Positions 33,806-42,253 of a stretch of 50,815 nt of DNA are shown here, piece after piece. The position numbers and the translations under genes are program-made. The DNA is from Fidelibacterota bacterium SCGC AAA003-L08 (GTDB taxonomy: Bacteria > Fidelibacterota > Marinisomatia > SCGC-AAA003-L08 > D37C17): assembly GCA_000405805.1 (NCBI GenBank), contig ASPJ01000005.1, forward strand, positions 1 through 50,815, written 5' to 3'. Numbering within the stretch: the stretch's first letter is position 1; each line of letters starts with the position of its first letter. The notes below the pieces were generated by a model. That model worked only from the letters and a program-made list of their open reading frames with translations. It was not told the DNA's origin and made no database searches.

Positions 33806-33868
33806 TCCTGCTAAACCTAAGTTTGAACGAAATAATTTTTTAGTATATGTATTTGAATTTGCGATGCA

Positions 33869-35395
33869 TTAATTTAAAAACTTTTTCAATACCCTAGCAA
33901 TAAAATTAGCCATTCGAGGAGGAACAGCATTTCCTATTTGCATATAAGTTTTTAAATAAGGTCCCATAAAAAAATAATCATCTGGAAAAGATTGAATCCT
34001 TGCTGCCTCTCTAGGTGTAATACTTCTCGTTTGTCTAGGGTGGATATGTGAATGACAATCCATTCGTAAATGAGCAGTTATTGTTCTTGATGGTTTATTT
34101 TCATCTAATTTAAAATATTTATCTTTAAATATATGATTTCTATGCTGATATGGCATTATATGCTTAATCTTTTCACTAGTACCATCTTCTCCTTGTTCAA
34201 GTGTAGAATAAATCTCATAATTTATATCATTTGCATATCTTGCTTTATGATTAAATACATATTCAATTATCTTTCTTTGATTTATTAATTTTAAATAAGA
34301 ATTTTCATTACCTTCAAATTGATTAATATCAATTTTTTTACCTGTAATTTCATCGTCTACCTCCGTCATATTTTTTATACGTGGAGCATCAAGAGGTTTT
34401 ATATGTTCAAGAGCATCTTTTAAGATATGTTTTTTTACATTAGATGTATCTTTTTCAATATCATCAAACAAATTCATAGGAGTAAGATCATTTAAAGTTG
34501 AGATATCATTACGTATGGCAATAAAAATTAATCTTGGTCTTTTTTGAGCAACTCCAAAATCATCAGAAACTAAAACTTTGTACTCTAAATTATAAGAAAT
34601 AGATTTTTTACCATTTTTTATGGAAATATTTTGAAAATCTTCCTTGACTTGTTCTGCATATGGTAGCATCCCCTTAACATTTTCCATTACAACAAATTTT
34701 GGTCCTATTTTCTCTATAGATTGAATGAAAAATTTATATAATTCATTTCTTGAATCATCAATGATTCGTTGCTGATTTGCAGAACTAAATCCCTGACAAG
34801 GAGGGCCTCCAACTACTACATCGATATCATTAATCATGTATTCTTCTAAATGATTAACAATTTTTCTGATATCTCCATGTATAATTCTATTATCTGCTAT
34901 TTCAGGATGGTTGTATCTGTAAGATTCTATACAAACATCTTCATTGTCATTAGCTAAATCAATTTGAAATCCTGCTTGGACAAAACCCAGACTTAAACCA
35001 CCAGCTCCACAAAAGAAATCTACAACTTTAGGTTTATTTTCATGTTTCTCTTTTTCTTGAATAAGCTTTCTTTTAGAAGGATCAATTTTATCTAATAGCT
35101 TTCCTATTTTCGTTTTGTATTGAATATTAAAATTTATAGCAGAAATAAATTCAGAATATAAATCCTTCTTTAATAACTTGTTTAATATTTCGTGATTTTG
35201 TTCAATATTTAAGTTTATAATTCCTAACTCTTGCAACCTCAAACTTGTATCTTTATTAACATTTACATTTTTTTTATTACAAATTAAATTGTTTTTTAGT
35301 GCAAAAAGATCAATTAATCTGATAAAAACATTCACCTTTTCTATAAAAGTTTTTTTATCCTTTGGATTATTGATTCTATCTAGACCTTTAAACAT
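33869..35395 (-). CDS. DNA (cytosine-5) methyltransferase with N-terminal extension
   Basis: m5C methyltransferase of 508 residues that protects the restriction site. After about 115 helical N-terminal residues come motif I VVDFFCGAGGLSLGF, motif IV GGPPCQGFSS (catalytic Cys), motif VI VMENVKGM, motif VIII QKRPRLIFIAIR, and motif X QIGNAVPPRMANFIA. The start ATG at 35395 overlaps the stop of the upstream methyltransferase; a TTG two codons earlier is possible. Two m5C enzymes side by side fit a system with an asymmetric target, one enzyme per strand. Confidence 0.93.
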   Translation of the reverse strand: MFKGLDRINNPKDKKTFIEKVNVFIRLIDLFALKNNLICNKKNVNVNKDTSLRLQELGIINLNIEQNHEILNKLLKKDLYSEFISAINFNIQYKTKIGKLLDKIDPSKRKLIQEKEKHENKPKVVDFFCGAGGLSLGFVQAGFQIDLANDNEDVCIESYRYNHPEIADNRIIHGDIRKIVNHLEEYMINDIDVVVGGPPCQGFSSANQQRIIDDSRNELYKFFIQSIEKIGPKFVVMENVKGMLPYAEQVKEDFQNISIKNGKKSISYNLEYKVLVSDDFGVAQKRPRLIFIAIRNDISTLNDLTPMNLFDDIEKDTSNVKKHILKDALEHIKPLDAPRIKNMTEVDDEITGKKIDINQFEGNENSYLKLINQRKIIEYVFNHKARYANDINYEIYSTLEQGEDGTSEKIKHIMPYQHRNHIFKDKYFKLDENKPSRTITAHLRMDCHSHIHPRQTRSITPREAARIQSFPDDYFFMGPYLKTYMQIGNAVPPRMANFIARVLKKFLN

Positions 35396-36605
35396 TTTCA
35401 ATCTCTTGTAAGAAAAATTTTATACACTTTGCTATAGACTCTGACATCAATGGAGGCACAGCATTTCCTATTTGTTTATATTGCTGGGTTCTTGAACCTT
35501 CAAAAATAAAATCATCGGGAAAAGATTGTAACCTTGCAGCTTCTCTTGCAGTAAGGGTTCTTTCTTGTTTGTAGTCAGGATGAATGAACTGATTTCCATC
35601 TTTATACAAATGTGCTATAATTGTTCTAGAAGGTTTATCCCAAAACTGTACTACATAACTATTTCCAAATACTCTTTGTTTATCATGCTTTAAATCAGGT
35701 TTTTTTTCAAGTAATTCTTTAAAAGTCCACTTGTTTTTACTCATTTCCCTATATCTGTTTCTATCATCTTGATTGTGACCTCTTGAAACATGGTCTAATA
35801 ATATTTTATTTTTTTTAGATCGCATTTTATTAAGATAAGGATTCCACTTATTAACTTGGTAATTATTAATTTCTTTTTCACCCTGACTAGGTTTCAAGAA
35901 TGGTAAATCTTTAATAGCATCACTAACAGTGACATATTTCTTCTTATTTAATCTTTCTTCTTTATTTGATACAGGAGTATAATACGTTTTTTCTATACTA
36001 CTATAAATATCTTCAGGTTTTAAATTGATATCTTTTCTAACTCCAATCAATATAACTCGTTTTCTTATCTGAGGAACACCATAATTACATGAATTTAAAA
36101 CCATCTTATCTGCTTCATTAATAAGTTTATAATTCTTACCTAGTCGTTTTAAAATCACATTAACTGTTTTATCTTTACCTAACTTAGCAGTTAATAAACC
36201 CATTACATTTTCAAATACAAAAAACTTAGGCTTAAAATGATTTAGGATGCTTTCATAACTTTCAAAAAGATAATTTCTAGGATCATTCTTCATTCCTTTT
36301 TCATCTTTAGCTCTACCAAGAGAAGAGAAACTTTGACAAGGAGGTCCACCAACAATCACATCAATTTGTTCGTTTTTAATCTCATCTTTAATAGTTTGAA
36401 TTATATTTTTATCAGTAATATCTTTTTCAAGTATACTAATTTGTTCTTCAGGATAACCAAAATATTTCATTCTAGTTTTAAGAGTCTTACATGCATAATG
36501 ATCAATTTCTACATGGGTTAAAGATTTGAATTTTGTTCTATAAAAACCTTCAGATAAACCACCACACCCTGCAAACAAATCTATAAATGTATATTTTTTA
36601 TTCAT
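35388..36605 (-). CDS. DNA (cytosine-5) methyltransferase
   Basis: m5C methyltransferase of 405 residues. Motif I is FIDLFAGCGGLSEGF at the N-terminus, motif IV GGPPCQSFSSLGRA with the catalytic Cys, motif VI FENVMGLL, motif VIII PQIRKRVILIGVR, then a target-recognition region of about 120 residues and motifs IX/X (REAARLQSFPDDF, QIGNAVPPLM). It lies 15 bases after a small HTH ORF and overlaps the second methyltransferase by 8 bases. The distinct recognition region suggests it methylates a different strand or site from its neighbour. Confidence 0.95.
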   Translation of the reverse strand: MNKKYTFIDLFAGCGGLSEGFYRTKFKSLTHVEIDHYACKTLKTRMKYFGYPEEQISILEKDITDKNIIQTIKDEIKNEQIDVIVGGPPCQSFSSLGRAKDEKGMKNDPRNYLFESYESILNHFKPKFFVFENVMGLLTAKLGKDKTVNVILKRLGKNYKLINEADKMVLNSCNYGVPQIRKRVILIGVRKDINLKPEDIYSSIEKTYYTPVSNKEERLNKKKYVTVSDAIKDLPFLKPSQGEKEINNYQVNKWNPYLNKMRSKKNKILLDHVSRGHNQDDRNRYREMSKNKWTFKELLEKKPDLKHDKQRVFGNSYVVQFWDKPSRTIIAHLYKDGNQFIHPDYKQERTLTAREAARLQSFPDDFIFEGSRTQQYKQIGNAVPPLMSESIAKCIKFFLQEIENV

Positions 36606-36620
36606 CTCATTAACTATTAG

Positions 36621-36950
36621 CTATTCCCAAACTAACCTTATATTTTTTACATCTAATAATGTTATTTCAACTTTTCTATCTTGATTCTTTTTTATTTTAG
36701 TGAAATTTGACCAAACTTTTTGAGGTGTAAATTCACCTACTTTACCTCTAATAGGCTTATATTCTAACATATTCAACTCATTTGAAATCTGTTTAAATGT
36801 TAAAGCTCTATTCCTTAATTTACAGATTTTCTTATAAAGATTAATTTGTTTTTTGGTGAGTTTTACCGGATTAAGATTTTTACATTCAAGAATTATATCA
36901 TACTTTAAATAAGGATACTTTTTATCACTACAATATAAACTATTCCACAG
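36621..36950 (-). CDS. Small recombinase-like helix-turn-helix ORF starting within the glmS end
   Basis: An open frame in the 334 bases after glmS, with no ATG near its beginning; a CTG at 36948-36950, inside the last glmS codons in another frame, would give 109 residues. It reads YPYLKYDIILECKNLNPVKL, then ALTFKQISNELNMLEYKP and GEFTPQKVWSNFTKIKKN, the same layout as the HTH protein at 27844 (also 109 residues): a PxL head, a GLxYRxISxxLN helix pair, then a GKxF/T..V segment. It leads into the methyltransferase genes. Start codon and expression are uncertain. Confidence 0.55.
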   Translation of the reverse strand: MWNSLYCSDKKYPYLKYDIILECKNLNPVKLTKKQINLYKKICKLRNRALTFKQISNELNMLEYKPIRGKVGEFTPQKVWSNFTKIKKNQDRKVEITLLDVKNIRLVWE

Positions 36951-38775
36951 TGACGGACTTCGCTAAATTCCTTGGTTGATCTACATTACAACCTTTAAGC
37001 ACTGCAATATGATAAGCAAGTAACTGTAATGGAATGGATGTTAAAATTGGAATAATAGAATTATGTATAGAAGATACATTTTTTAAATATATAAAGTGGT
37101 CAGATAATTTTTTTAATCCTTCTGTGTCTTCACTACTTATAGTTATAACTTTTCCACCCCGTGATTTAACTTCTTCAATATTAGATAGAATTTTATCATA
37201 GCCTTTAGATGTAACAACTACAACTACAGGCATTTGATTATCAATCAATGCGATTGGACCATGTTTCATTTCTGCTGCAGGGTATCCCTCTGCATGAATA
37301 TATGATATTTCTTTTAATTTTAAAGCTCCTTCTAATGCTACAGGAAATTGATAGCCTCTACCTAAATATAAAAAATTAGTTGCATTGGAATACTCCTTTG
37401 CAATTTCATATATTGAATCAGACAACTTTAATAATTCTTCCATTATAATAGGGATTTTTTGTATATCAGCAATAATTCTATAAGAATTTTCAATATCTTT
37501 TTGTTGGGCCAAATAATTTCCTAAAAGTGACAAAATAACTACTTGAGAAGTAAATGCTTTTGTAGAAGCCACACCAATCTCTGGACCTGCATGCATATAA
37601 ATTCCACAATCTGTTTCACGTGCTATACTGCTACCTACAACATTGACTATTCCAAGAGTTAGAGCTCCTTGCTCTTTAGCTTTTCTAATTGCAGACAATG
37701 TATCTGCTGTTTCTCCAGACTGACTAATTGATATCACTAAAGAATCAGACTTTAAATGTTTCATTCTATATCTGAATTCTGATGCATATTCAACTTTGAT
37801 AGGTTTTGATAAAACAGATTCTAATATATAACTACCAATTTGAGCTGCATGCCATGATGTTCCGCAAGCAGTAATATATATATCTTTAGTATTAAGAATA
37901 TCTTGAGTCTTTTCATAAATACCACCTAGCTTAACTGTATTATCTTCTAAAATTCTACCTCTAATTGAATCTTTAATAGAATTAGGTTGCTCAAATATTT
38001 CCTTTAACATGAAATATTTATAGTTACCTTTTTCTATCTGTTCTAAAGAAAATTCTATCTCATTAATATCTTTAATTATTTCATGATCATGTTCAATATG
38101 TTTTATAAAATAACCATCACTACTTATTTCGGCTACTTCACCATCATCAAGATATAATATATTTCTAGTATATTCCATGATTGCAGAGACATCAGAACCA
38201 ATAAAATTTTCATTCTCCCCTAAACCTATAACAAGAGGACTCCCATTCCTTGCAGCAATAAGTTTATCAGGGTCATCCTTGCTCATTATTAAAATTCCAT
38301 AGGCACCTACAATTTCTTTTAGTGCTGCTCTTACAGTATCAAAAAAGCTCATTTTTTCAGTACTATATAAGTATCCAATAAATTGAACTAGGACCTCCGT
38401 ATCTGTATCACTTGTGAATGTTATTCCTTTACCAGAAAGATATTCTTTAATTGAATAATGATTTTCAATAATTCCATTATGGATTAAACTAAATTGCTTA
38501 GAGTTATCTACATGAGGATGTGCATTCGTTGTATTTGGTTCTCCGTGAGTGGCCCATCTCGTATGACCTATACCGATGCTACTCTTATGTAATACATTAT
38601 TAATACTTAACTTTAAATCAGAGACTTTTCCTTTGCATTTAGTTATTATTAATTCATTGTTTTCATGCGTGCATATACCTGCTGAATCATAGCCTCTATA
38701 TTCTAATCGCTGCAATCCATTAATTAAGATGTTAGATGCTTTTCTATTGCCTATATATCCAACTATTCCACACAT
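36940..38775 (-). CDS. glmS: Glucosamine-6-phosphate synthase GlmS
   Basis: Makes glucosamine-6-phosphate from fructose-6-phosphate and glutamine, the entry to UDP-GlcNAc. Cys2 (MCGIVGYIG) is the glutaminase nucleophile; the two SIS domains show ITACGTSWHAAQIGSYI, SISQSGETADTLSAIRKA and GRGYQFPVALEGALKLKE. At 611 residues it is full length and ends in DQPRNLAKSVTVE, a conserved active-site tail whose DNA is the TnsD target of Tn7-type elements. The array downstream repeats this tail. It lies 15 bases after guaA. No glmS ribozyme is visible. Confidence 0.98.
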   Translation of the reverse strand: MCGIVGYIGNRKASNILINGLQRLEYRGYDSAGICTHENNELIITKCKGKVSDLKLSINNVLHKSSIGIGHTRWATHGEPNTTNAHPHVDNSKQFSLIHNGIIENHYSIKEYLSGKGITFTSDTDTEVLVQFIGYLYSTEKMSFFDTVRAALKEIVGAYGILIMSKDDPDKLIAARNGSPLVIGLGENENFIGSDVSAIMEYTRNILYLDDGEVAEISSDGYFIKHIEHDHEIIKDINEIEFSLEQIEKGNYKYFMLKEIFEQPNSIKDSIRGRILEDNTVKLGGIYEKTQDILNTKDIYITACGTSWHAAQIGSYILESVLSKPIKVEYASEFRYRMKHLKSDSLVISISQSGETADTLSAIRKAKEQGALTLGIVNVVGSSIARETDCGIYMHAGPEIGVASTKAFTSQVVILSLLGNYLAQQKDIENSYRIIADIQKIPIIMEELLKLSDSIYEIAKEYSNATNFLYLGRGYQFPVALEGALKLKEISYIHAEGYPAAEMKHGPIALIDNQMPVVVVVTSKGYDKILSNIEEVKSRGGKVITISSEDTEGLKKLSDHFIYLKNVSSIHNSIIPILTSIPLQLLAYHIAVLKGCNVDQPRNLAKSVTVE

Positions 38776-38790
38776 ATTCCTATTATATCT

Positions 38791-40332
38791 TTACTCCCAT
38801 TCAATTGTTCCTGGAGGCTTTGAGGTTATATCATAAACCACTCTATTTACGCCATTAACTTCATTGACAATTCTTGTTGAACATAATTTCAATACTTCAC
38901 TTGGCATGTCATACCATTCTGCGGTCATTCCATCCATGCTTGTAACTGCCCGTAAAGCTATAAAATTTTCATATGTTCTTAAATCACCCATAACACCTAC
39001 TGTTTTAGATGGAATTAAAACTGCAAATGCCTGCCATATATTATCATACTCTTTACATTCTCTTAAAATATTGATGAATATACCATCAGCTTCTTGTAAA
39101 ATACGAACTCTTTCCCTTGTAACCTCCCCAAGTATTCGTACGGCTAAGCCAGGACCTGGAAATGGATGACGGCCAACTACATGATGAGGGAGACCTAATT
39201 CAATACCTACTTTCCTAACTTCATCTTTAAATAAGTCTTTTATAGGTTCTATTAGTTCAAATTCTAAATCATCCGGTAAACCACCAACGTTATGATGAGA
39301 TTTTATTGTAACAGCAGGACCAAGTTTACTTCCTCCTGACTCAATAACATCTGGGTAAAGTGTTCCTTGAGCAAGAAACTTAGATTTACCAATCTCTTCC
39401 ATTGAATCTTCAAAGGATCTAATAAATTGTTCTCCAATAATTTTACGTTTTTTTTCTGGATCTAAGATTCCCTCCAATTTTCCAATAAATCTATCTGAAA
39501 AATCGAATCTATTGATATTAAGCCCTAATCCTTCTTTTAAAGTCCCCATTACCTCATCAGATTCATTCTTTCTAAGCAATCCATGATCAATAAAAACACA
39601 CTTACTTTGACTACCTATAGCTTTATGCAACAATGTTGCAACCACAGAAGAGTCTACACCCCCACTTAATCCACAAATAACAGATTCATTAGACCTTACT
39701 TTTTCTCTAATATTATTTATAGTCTTCTGAATAAAATTGCTAGAAGTCCAATTTGGTTCAATATTAGAAATATCAAACAAAAAATTAGATAATAGTTTTT
39801 TGCCATCAATAGTATGTATTACTTCTGGATGGAATTGCACTCCATATATATTACGATGAATATTTTTAACTGCAGCAACTACATTATTAGAAGAAAGGGC
39901 TAATATATTCCAATCATTAGCTATTCCTTCAACTTTATCACCATGACTCATCCATACTTGAGAATTTTGAGAAAACCCTTTTAATATACACTTAGAATCT
40001 TTAATGTCTATTTTCTCAAATCCATACTCACCTTTTCCTGACGAAATAATATTCCCATTATATTTCTGAACTAATAATTGAAGCCCATAGCATATTCCTA
40101 AAATAGGATAGTTTATATCTAATATAGAATTATGTAATTCTGGAGAATCTTTATCATAAACACTTGATGGGCCACCAGAAAGAATAATAGATTTTACATT
40201 ATTTTCAATTAATTCTTCCTTAGTAACATTATGTGGATAAATCTCAGAAAATACATTGAGTTCACGTATTCTTCTTGCAATAAGCTGTGTATATTGTGAA
40301 CCGAAATCAATTACTGCCACTGTATTATTCAT
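38791..40332 (-). CDS. guaA: GMP synthase (glutamine-hydrolysing)
   Basis: Converts XMP to GMP with ATP and glutamine. The N-terminal class I amidotransferase has GICYGLQLL (nucleophile Cys) and VQFHPEV; the ATP pyrophosphatase has the P-loop GLSGGVDSSVVATLL; the dimerisation domain ends SKPPGTIEWE. I chose the ATG at 40330-40332 over a GTG two codons upstream, giving 513 residues. It overlaps accD by 8 bases. Confidence 0.97.
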   Translation of the reverse strand: MNNTVAVIDFGSQYTQLIARRIRELNVFSEIYPHNVTKEELIENNVKSIILSGGPSSVYDKDSPELHNSILDINYPILGICYGLQLLVQKYNGNIISSGKGEYGFEKIDIKDSKCILKGFSQNSQVWMSHGDKVEGIANDWNILALSSNNVVAAVKNIHRNIYGVQFHPEVIHTIDGKKLLSNFLFDISNIEPNWTSSNFIQKTINNIREKVRSNESVICGLSGGVDSSVVATLLHKAIGSQSKCVFIDHGLLRKNESDEVMGTLKEGLGLNINRFDFSDRFIGKLEGILDPEKKRKIIGEQFIRSFEDSMEEIGKSKFLAQGTLYPDVIESGGSKLGPAVTIKSHHNVGGLPDDLEFELIEPIKDLFKDEVRKVGIELGLPHHVVGRHPFPGPGLAVRILGEVTRERVRILQEADGIFINILRECKEYDNIWQAFAVLIPSKTVGVMGDLRTYENFIALRAVTSMDGMTAEWYDMPSEVLKLCSTRIVNEVNGVNRVVYDITSKPPGTIEWE

Positions 40333-41191
40333 TATCACTAACCTTATTCAAATAGCCAAAAGATGAATATAAATTACATAAAGTCTCTTTTAACTCATTT
40401 CTATTAATAATATGATCTATAAAACCTTTCTCTAATAAAAATTCAGATGTTTGAAACCCCTCAGGCAAATCTTCGCCTATCGTTTGTTTAATAACTCTAG
40501 CTCCAGCAAATCCAATCAATGCATTTGGTTCTGCAAGAATGATATCCCCTTGCATTCCAAAACTAGCTGTAATTCCGCCTGTCGATGGGTCTGTTAAAAG
40601 CACTATATATAATCCGCCATTTTCTGAAAATTGCGCTAATTTAGTACTAATCTTTGCAAGCTGCATTAAACTATATACTCCTTCTTGCATTCTTGCACCA
40701 CCAGAGGAAGTTATAATAAATAATGGTAATTTATTACTATTTGCATGATCTATTGCTCTAAATATCTTTTCTCCAACGACTGACCCCATACTTCCACCAA
40801 TAAATGAAAAATCCATAACACATATTACAGTATCAACATTATTTATTTTACCATATTTTACTGTTATTGCATCAGATAGCTTAGTCTTTATTTTAGCAGC
40901 CTCTATTTGATCTGAATATTTCTTTATACCTTCAAAATTTAAATGATCAATCGAATAAATTTCCTTCCCAATTTCAATATTCTCATCAGAATCAAACAAT
41001 AACTTAAAATAATTTTTGCTGGAAATTCTAAAATGATGATTGCAAACAGTACATATAAAATTATTATTTTCTAAAGTTTTATAATATAATACCTCTGAAC
41101 AACTTGGACACTTCTGCCATTGCCCACGCTCTGTATCTCTTTTGTCAAATGTTTTTATTTTATCTGTTTTACGTCTAAACCATTCAGTCAT
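40325..41191 (-). CDS. accD: Acetyl-CoA carboxylase carboxyltransferase subunit beta
   Basis: Carboxyltransferase beta subunit that forms malonyl-CoA with AccA. The 288-residue protein has the N-terminal zinc ribbon (CPSCSEVL and CTVCNHHF) and the crotonase-fold body with MDFSFIGGSMGSVVGEKI, the ITSSGGARMQEG oxyanion motif and DPSTGGITASFGMQGD. Its ATG overlaps the end of the rimI frame (ATGA), which shows that the full rimI frame belongs to this operon. Confidence 0.96.
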   Translation of the reverse strand: MTEWFRRKTDKIKTFDKRDTERGQWQKCPSCSEVLYYKTLENNNFICTVCNHHFRISSKNYFKLLFDSDENIEIGKEIYSIDHLNFEGIKKYSDQIEAAKIKTKLSDAITVKYGKINNVDTVICVMDFSFIGGSMGSVVGEKIFRAIDHANSNKLPLFIITSSGGARMQEGVYSLMQLAKISTKLAQFSENGGLYIVLLTDPSTGGITASFGMQGDIILAEPNALIGFAGARVIKQTIGEDLPEGFQTSEFLLEKGFIDHIINRNELKETLCNLYSSFGYLNKVSDNE

Positions 41192-41631
41192 TTGAGCCTT
41201 AAAGTATATAGTAATGCATCTTCATTTTTTGAATAATAATTTTTTCTTAATCCATCATATATAAAATCTAATTTTTTATAAAATTTTTGCACAATTAAAT
41301 TTAATAAACTTACTTCTAATTGAATACATTTAACATCCTTGCCATTTAATTTATTCAAACAGTATAAAAATAGCTGATTCCCAATATTTTTCTATCTATA
41401 TACTCTTTTAACTGTTATCTTATTTAAATGATACTCATTATCTATTAAATAACCAAATAGATAACCCATTAATTCATCATCTTTTATATATGTGTAATTA
41501 ATAGAACAAAGGTGATTGATATCACAATCAAAATGTTCTTTTATCCATTGACTATTATATGATTTTTTCTCAATTCCAACTATTGCATTCAAATGAGAAT
41601 GCTTTATATTTTGAATATAATTATTCAACAT
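41188..41631 (-). pseudogene. rimI: RimI-like N-acetyltransferase with in-frame amber stop
   Basis: GNAT acetyltransferase of the RimI type (ribosomal protein S18 alanine N-acetyltransferase), usually next to tsaB. The frame reads from 41631 to a TAG at 41392-41394, right after KITVKRVYR, the point where the acetyl-CoA loop RRxGIGxxL should follow. The same frame then continues KNIGNQLFLYCLNKL to IQLEVSLLN and FYKKLDFIYDGLRKNYYS, ending at 41188 in an ATGA overlap with accD. So one nonsense codon interrupts an otherwise whole 148-residue protein. Sequencing error, a recent mutation or readthrough are all possible. Confidence 0.85.
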
Positions 41632-42253
41632 TAATATAATCTATATAGATTGGATGAATAGAATTTAAGGGATGAATAGAATTAAAGTCCTTTCCTTCGC
41701 ATTCAGAAATGAAATACTCCTTACCAAATTCAATTAATTCAATTGAGCTAAAATTAACATCAATTATATTATTTTTATAGGCATAACCTGATTTTAATCC
41801 ATATATATACATTGGAACTCCAAAATTATTACTTAAATCTATTAATTTTGGCATGCTATCTTTTTTTCCATTATTATATTTCAATCCATACACATAATCT
41901 TTATGCGAATAAATACAAATAAAAAATGTTCCTCGCAAATCATCAATCTTAGTTTCCATAATATCAAACGCATGAATAGGAAGTAATGGGATATTATTGG
42001 ACAAACACAGACCCTTAGCAAAACTAACTCCTATTCTAAGACCTGTAAATGAGCCTGGGCCAATATTTATTACTATACAATCTAAATCAACAATTTCAAT
42101 GTTATATTTATCTATTATTTTCTTAACATTAACTGCCAGTTCAGAAGAGTGTGATAATGGGATTTCAGAATCTATTGATTCTTGGATATTATTATCTAAC
42201 AATATTGAAATACTGCAAAACTTTCCTGAAGTATCTATACAAAGCATCTTCAT
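41621..42253 (-). CDS. tsaB: TsaB, tRNA t6A biosynthesis protein
   Basis: Partner of TsaD in making N6-threonylcarbamoyladenosine at A37 of ANN-decoding tRNAs. The 210-residue protein begins MKMLCIDTSGKFCSISILLD, has the HSSEL segment and the GPGSFTGLRIGVSFAKGLC motif, all typical of the N-terminal ASKHA-like domain. It is followed by rimI (11-base overlap) and preceded by tsaE, the common bacterial grouping. Confidence 0.95.
   Translation of the reverse strand: MKMLCIDTSGKFCSISILLDNNIQESIDSEIPLSHSSELAVNVKKIIDKYNIEIVDLDCIVINIGPGSFTGLRIGVSFAKGLCLSNNIPLLPIHAFDIMETKIDDLRGTFFICIYSHKDYVYGLKYNNGKKDSMPKLIDLSNNFGVPMYIYGLKSGYAYKNNIIDVNFSSIELIEFGKEYFISECEGKDFNSIHPLNSIHPIYIDYINVE

Larger units (their letters stand above)
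22715..36957 (-). mobile_element. Cassette array at the 3' end of glmS, eight units
   Basis: From glmS downstream (right to left) units are separated by copies of the glmS tail codons. Unit 1: two cytosine methyltransferases and HNH (to 32924). Unit 2: gene 32522. Unit 3: LRR gene 31309. Unit 4: MORN gene 30519. Unit 5: genes 29872 and 29254. Unit 6: LRR gene 28160 with a full antisense HTH gene. Unit 7: genes 27371, 26737/27056 and 25639. Unit 8: genes 25114, 24243 and 22823. All cargo runs in the glmS direction. Units 2-8 end with a conserved box holding the cargo stop, most followed by an opposite-strand short ORF. No integrase or transposase is seen inside. Confidence 0.75.

Noticed and set aside
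22715..36939. Classic Tn7 or an integron integrase in the array
   Set aside because: The glmS site invites Tn7, but no TnsA, TnsB or TnsC motifs, no DDE transposase, no tyrosine integrase (R-H-R-Y) and no attC-like folding repeats were seen. The repeated units copy the glmS tail, which Tn7 does not do.
36606..36939. Non-coding RNA or empty spacer after glmS
   Set aside because: An open frame without ATG covers almost all of it and resembles the small HTH protein at 27844, so a coding explanation is better supported.
41392..41394. Stop-codon reassignment (TAG as sense)
   Set aside because: TAG ends glmS, holA and others normally, and only rimI would need readthrough.
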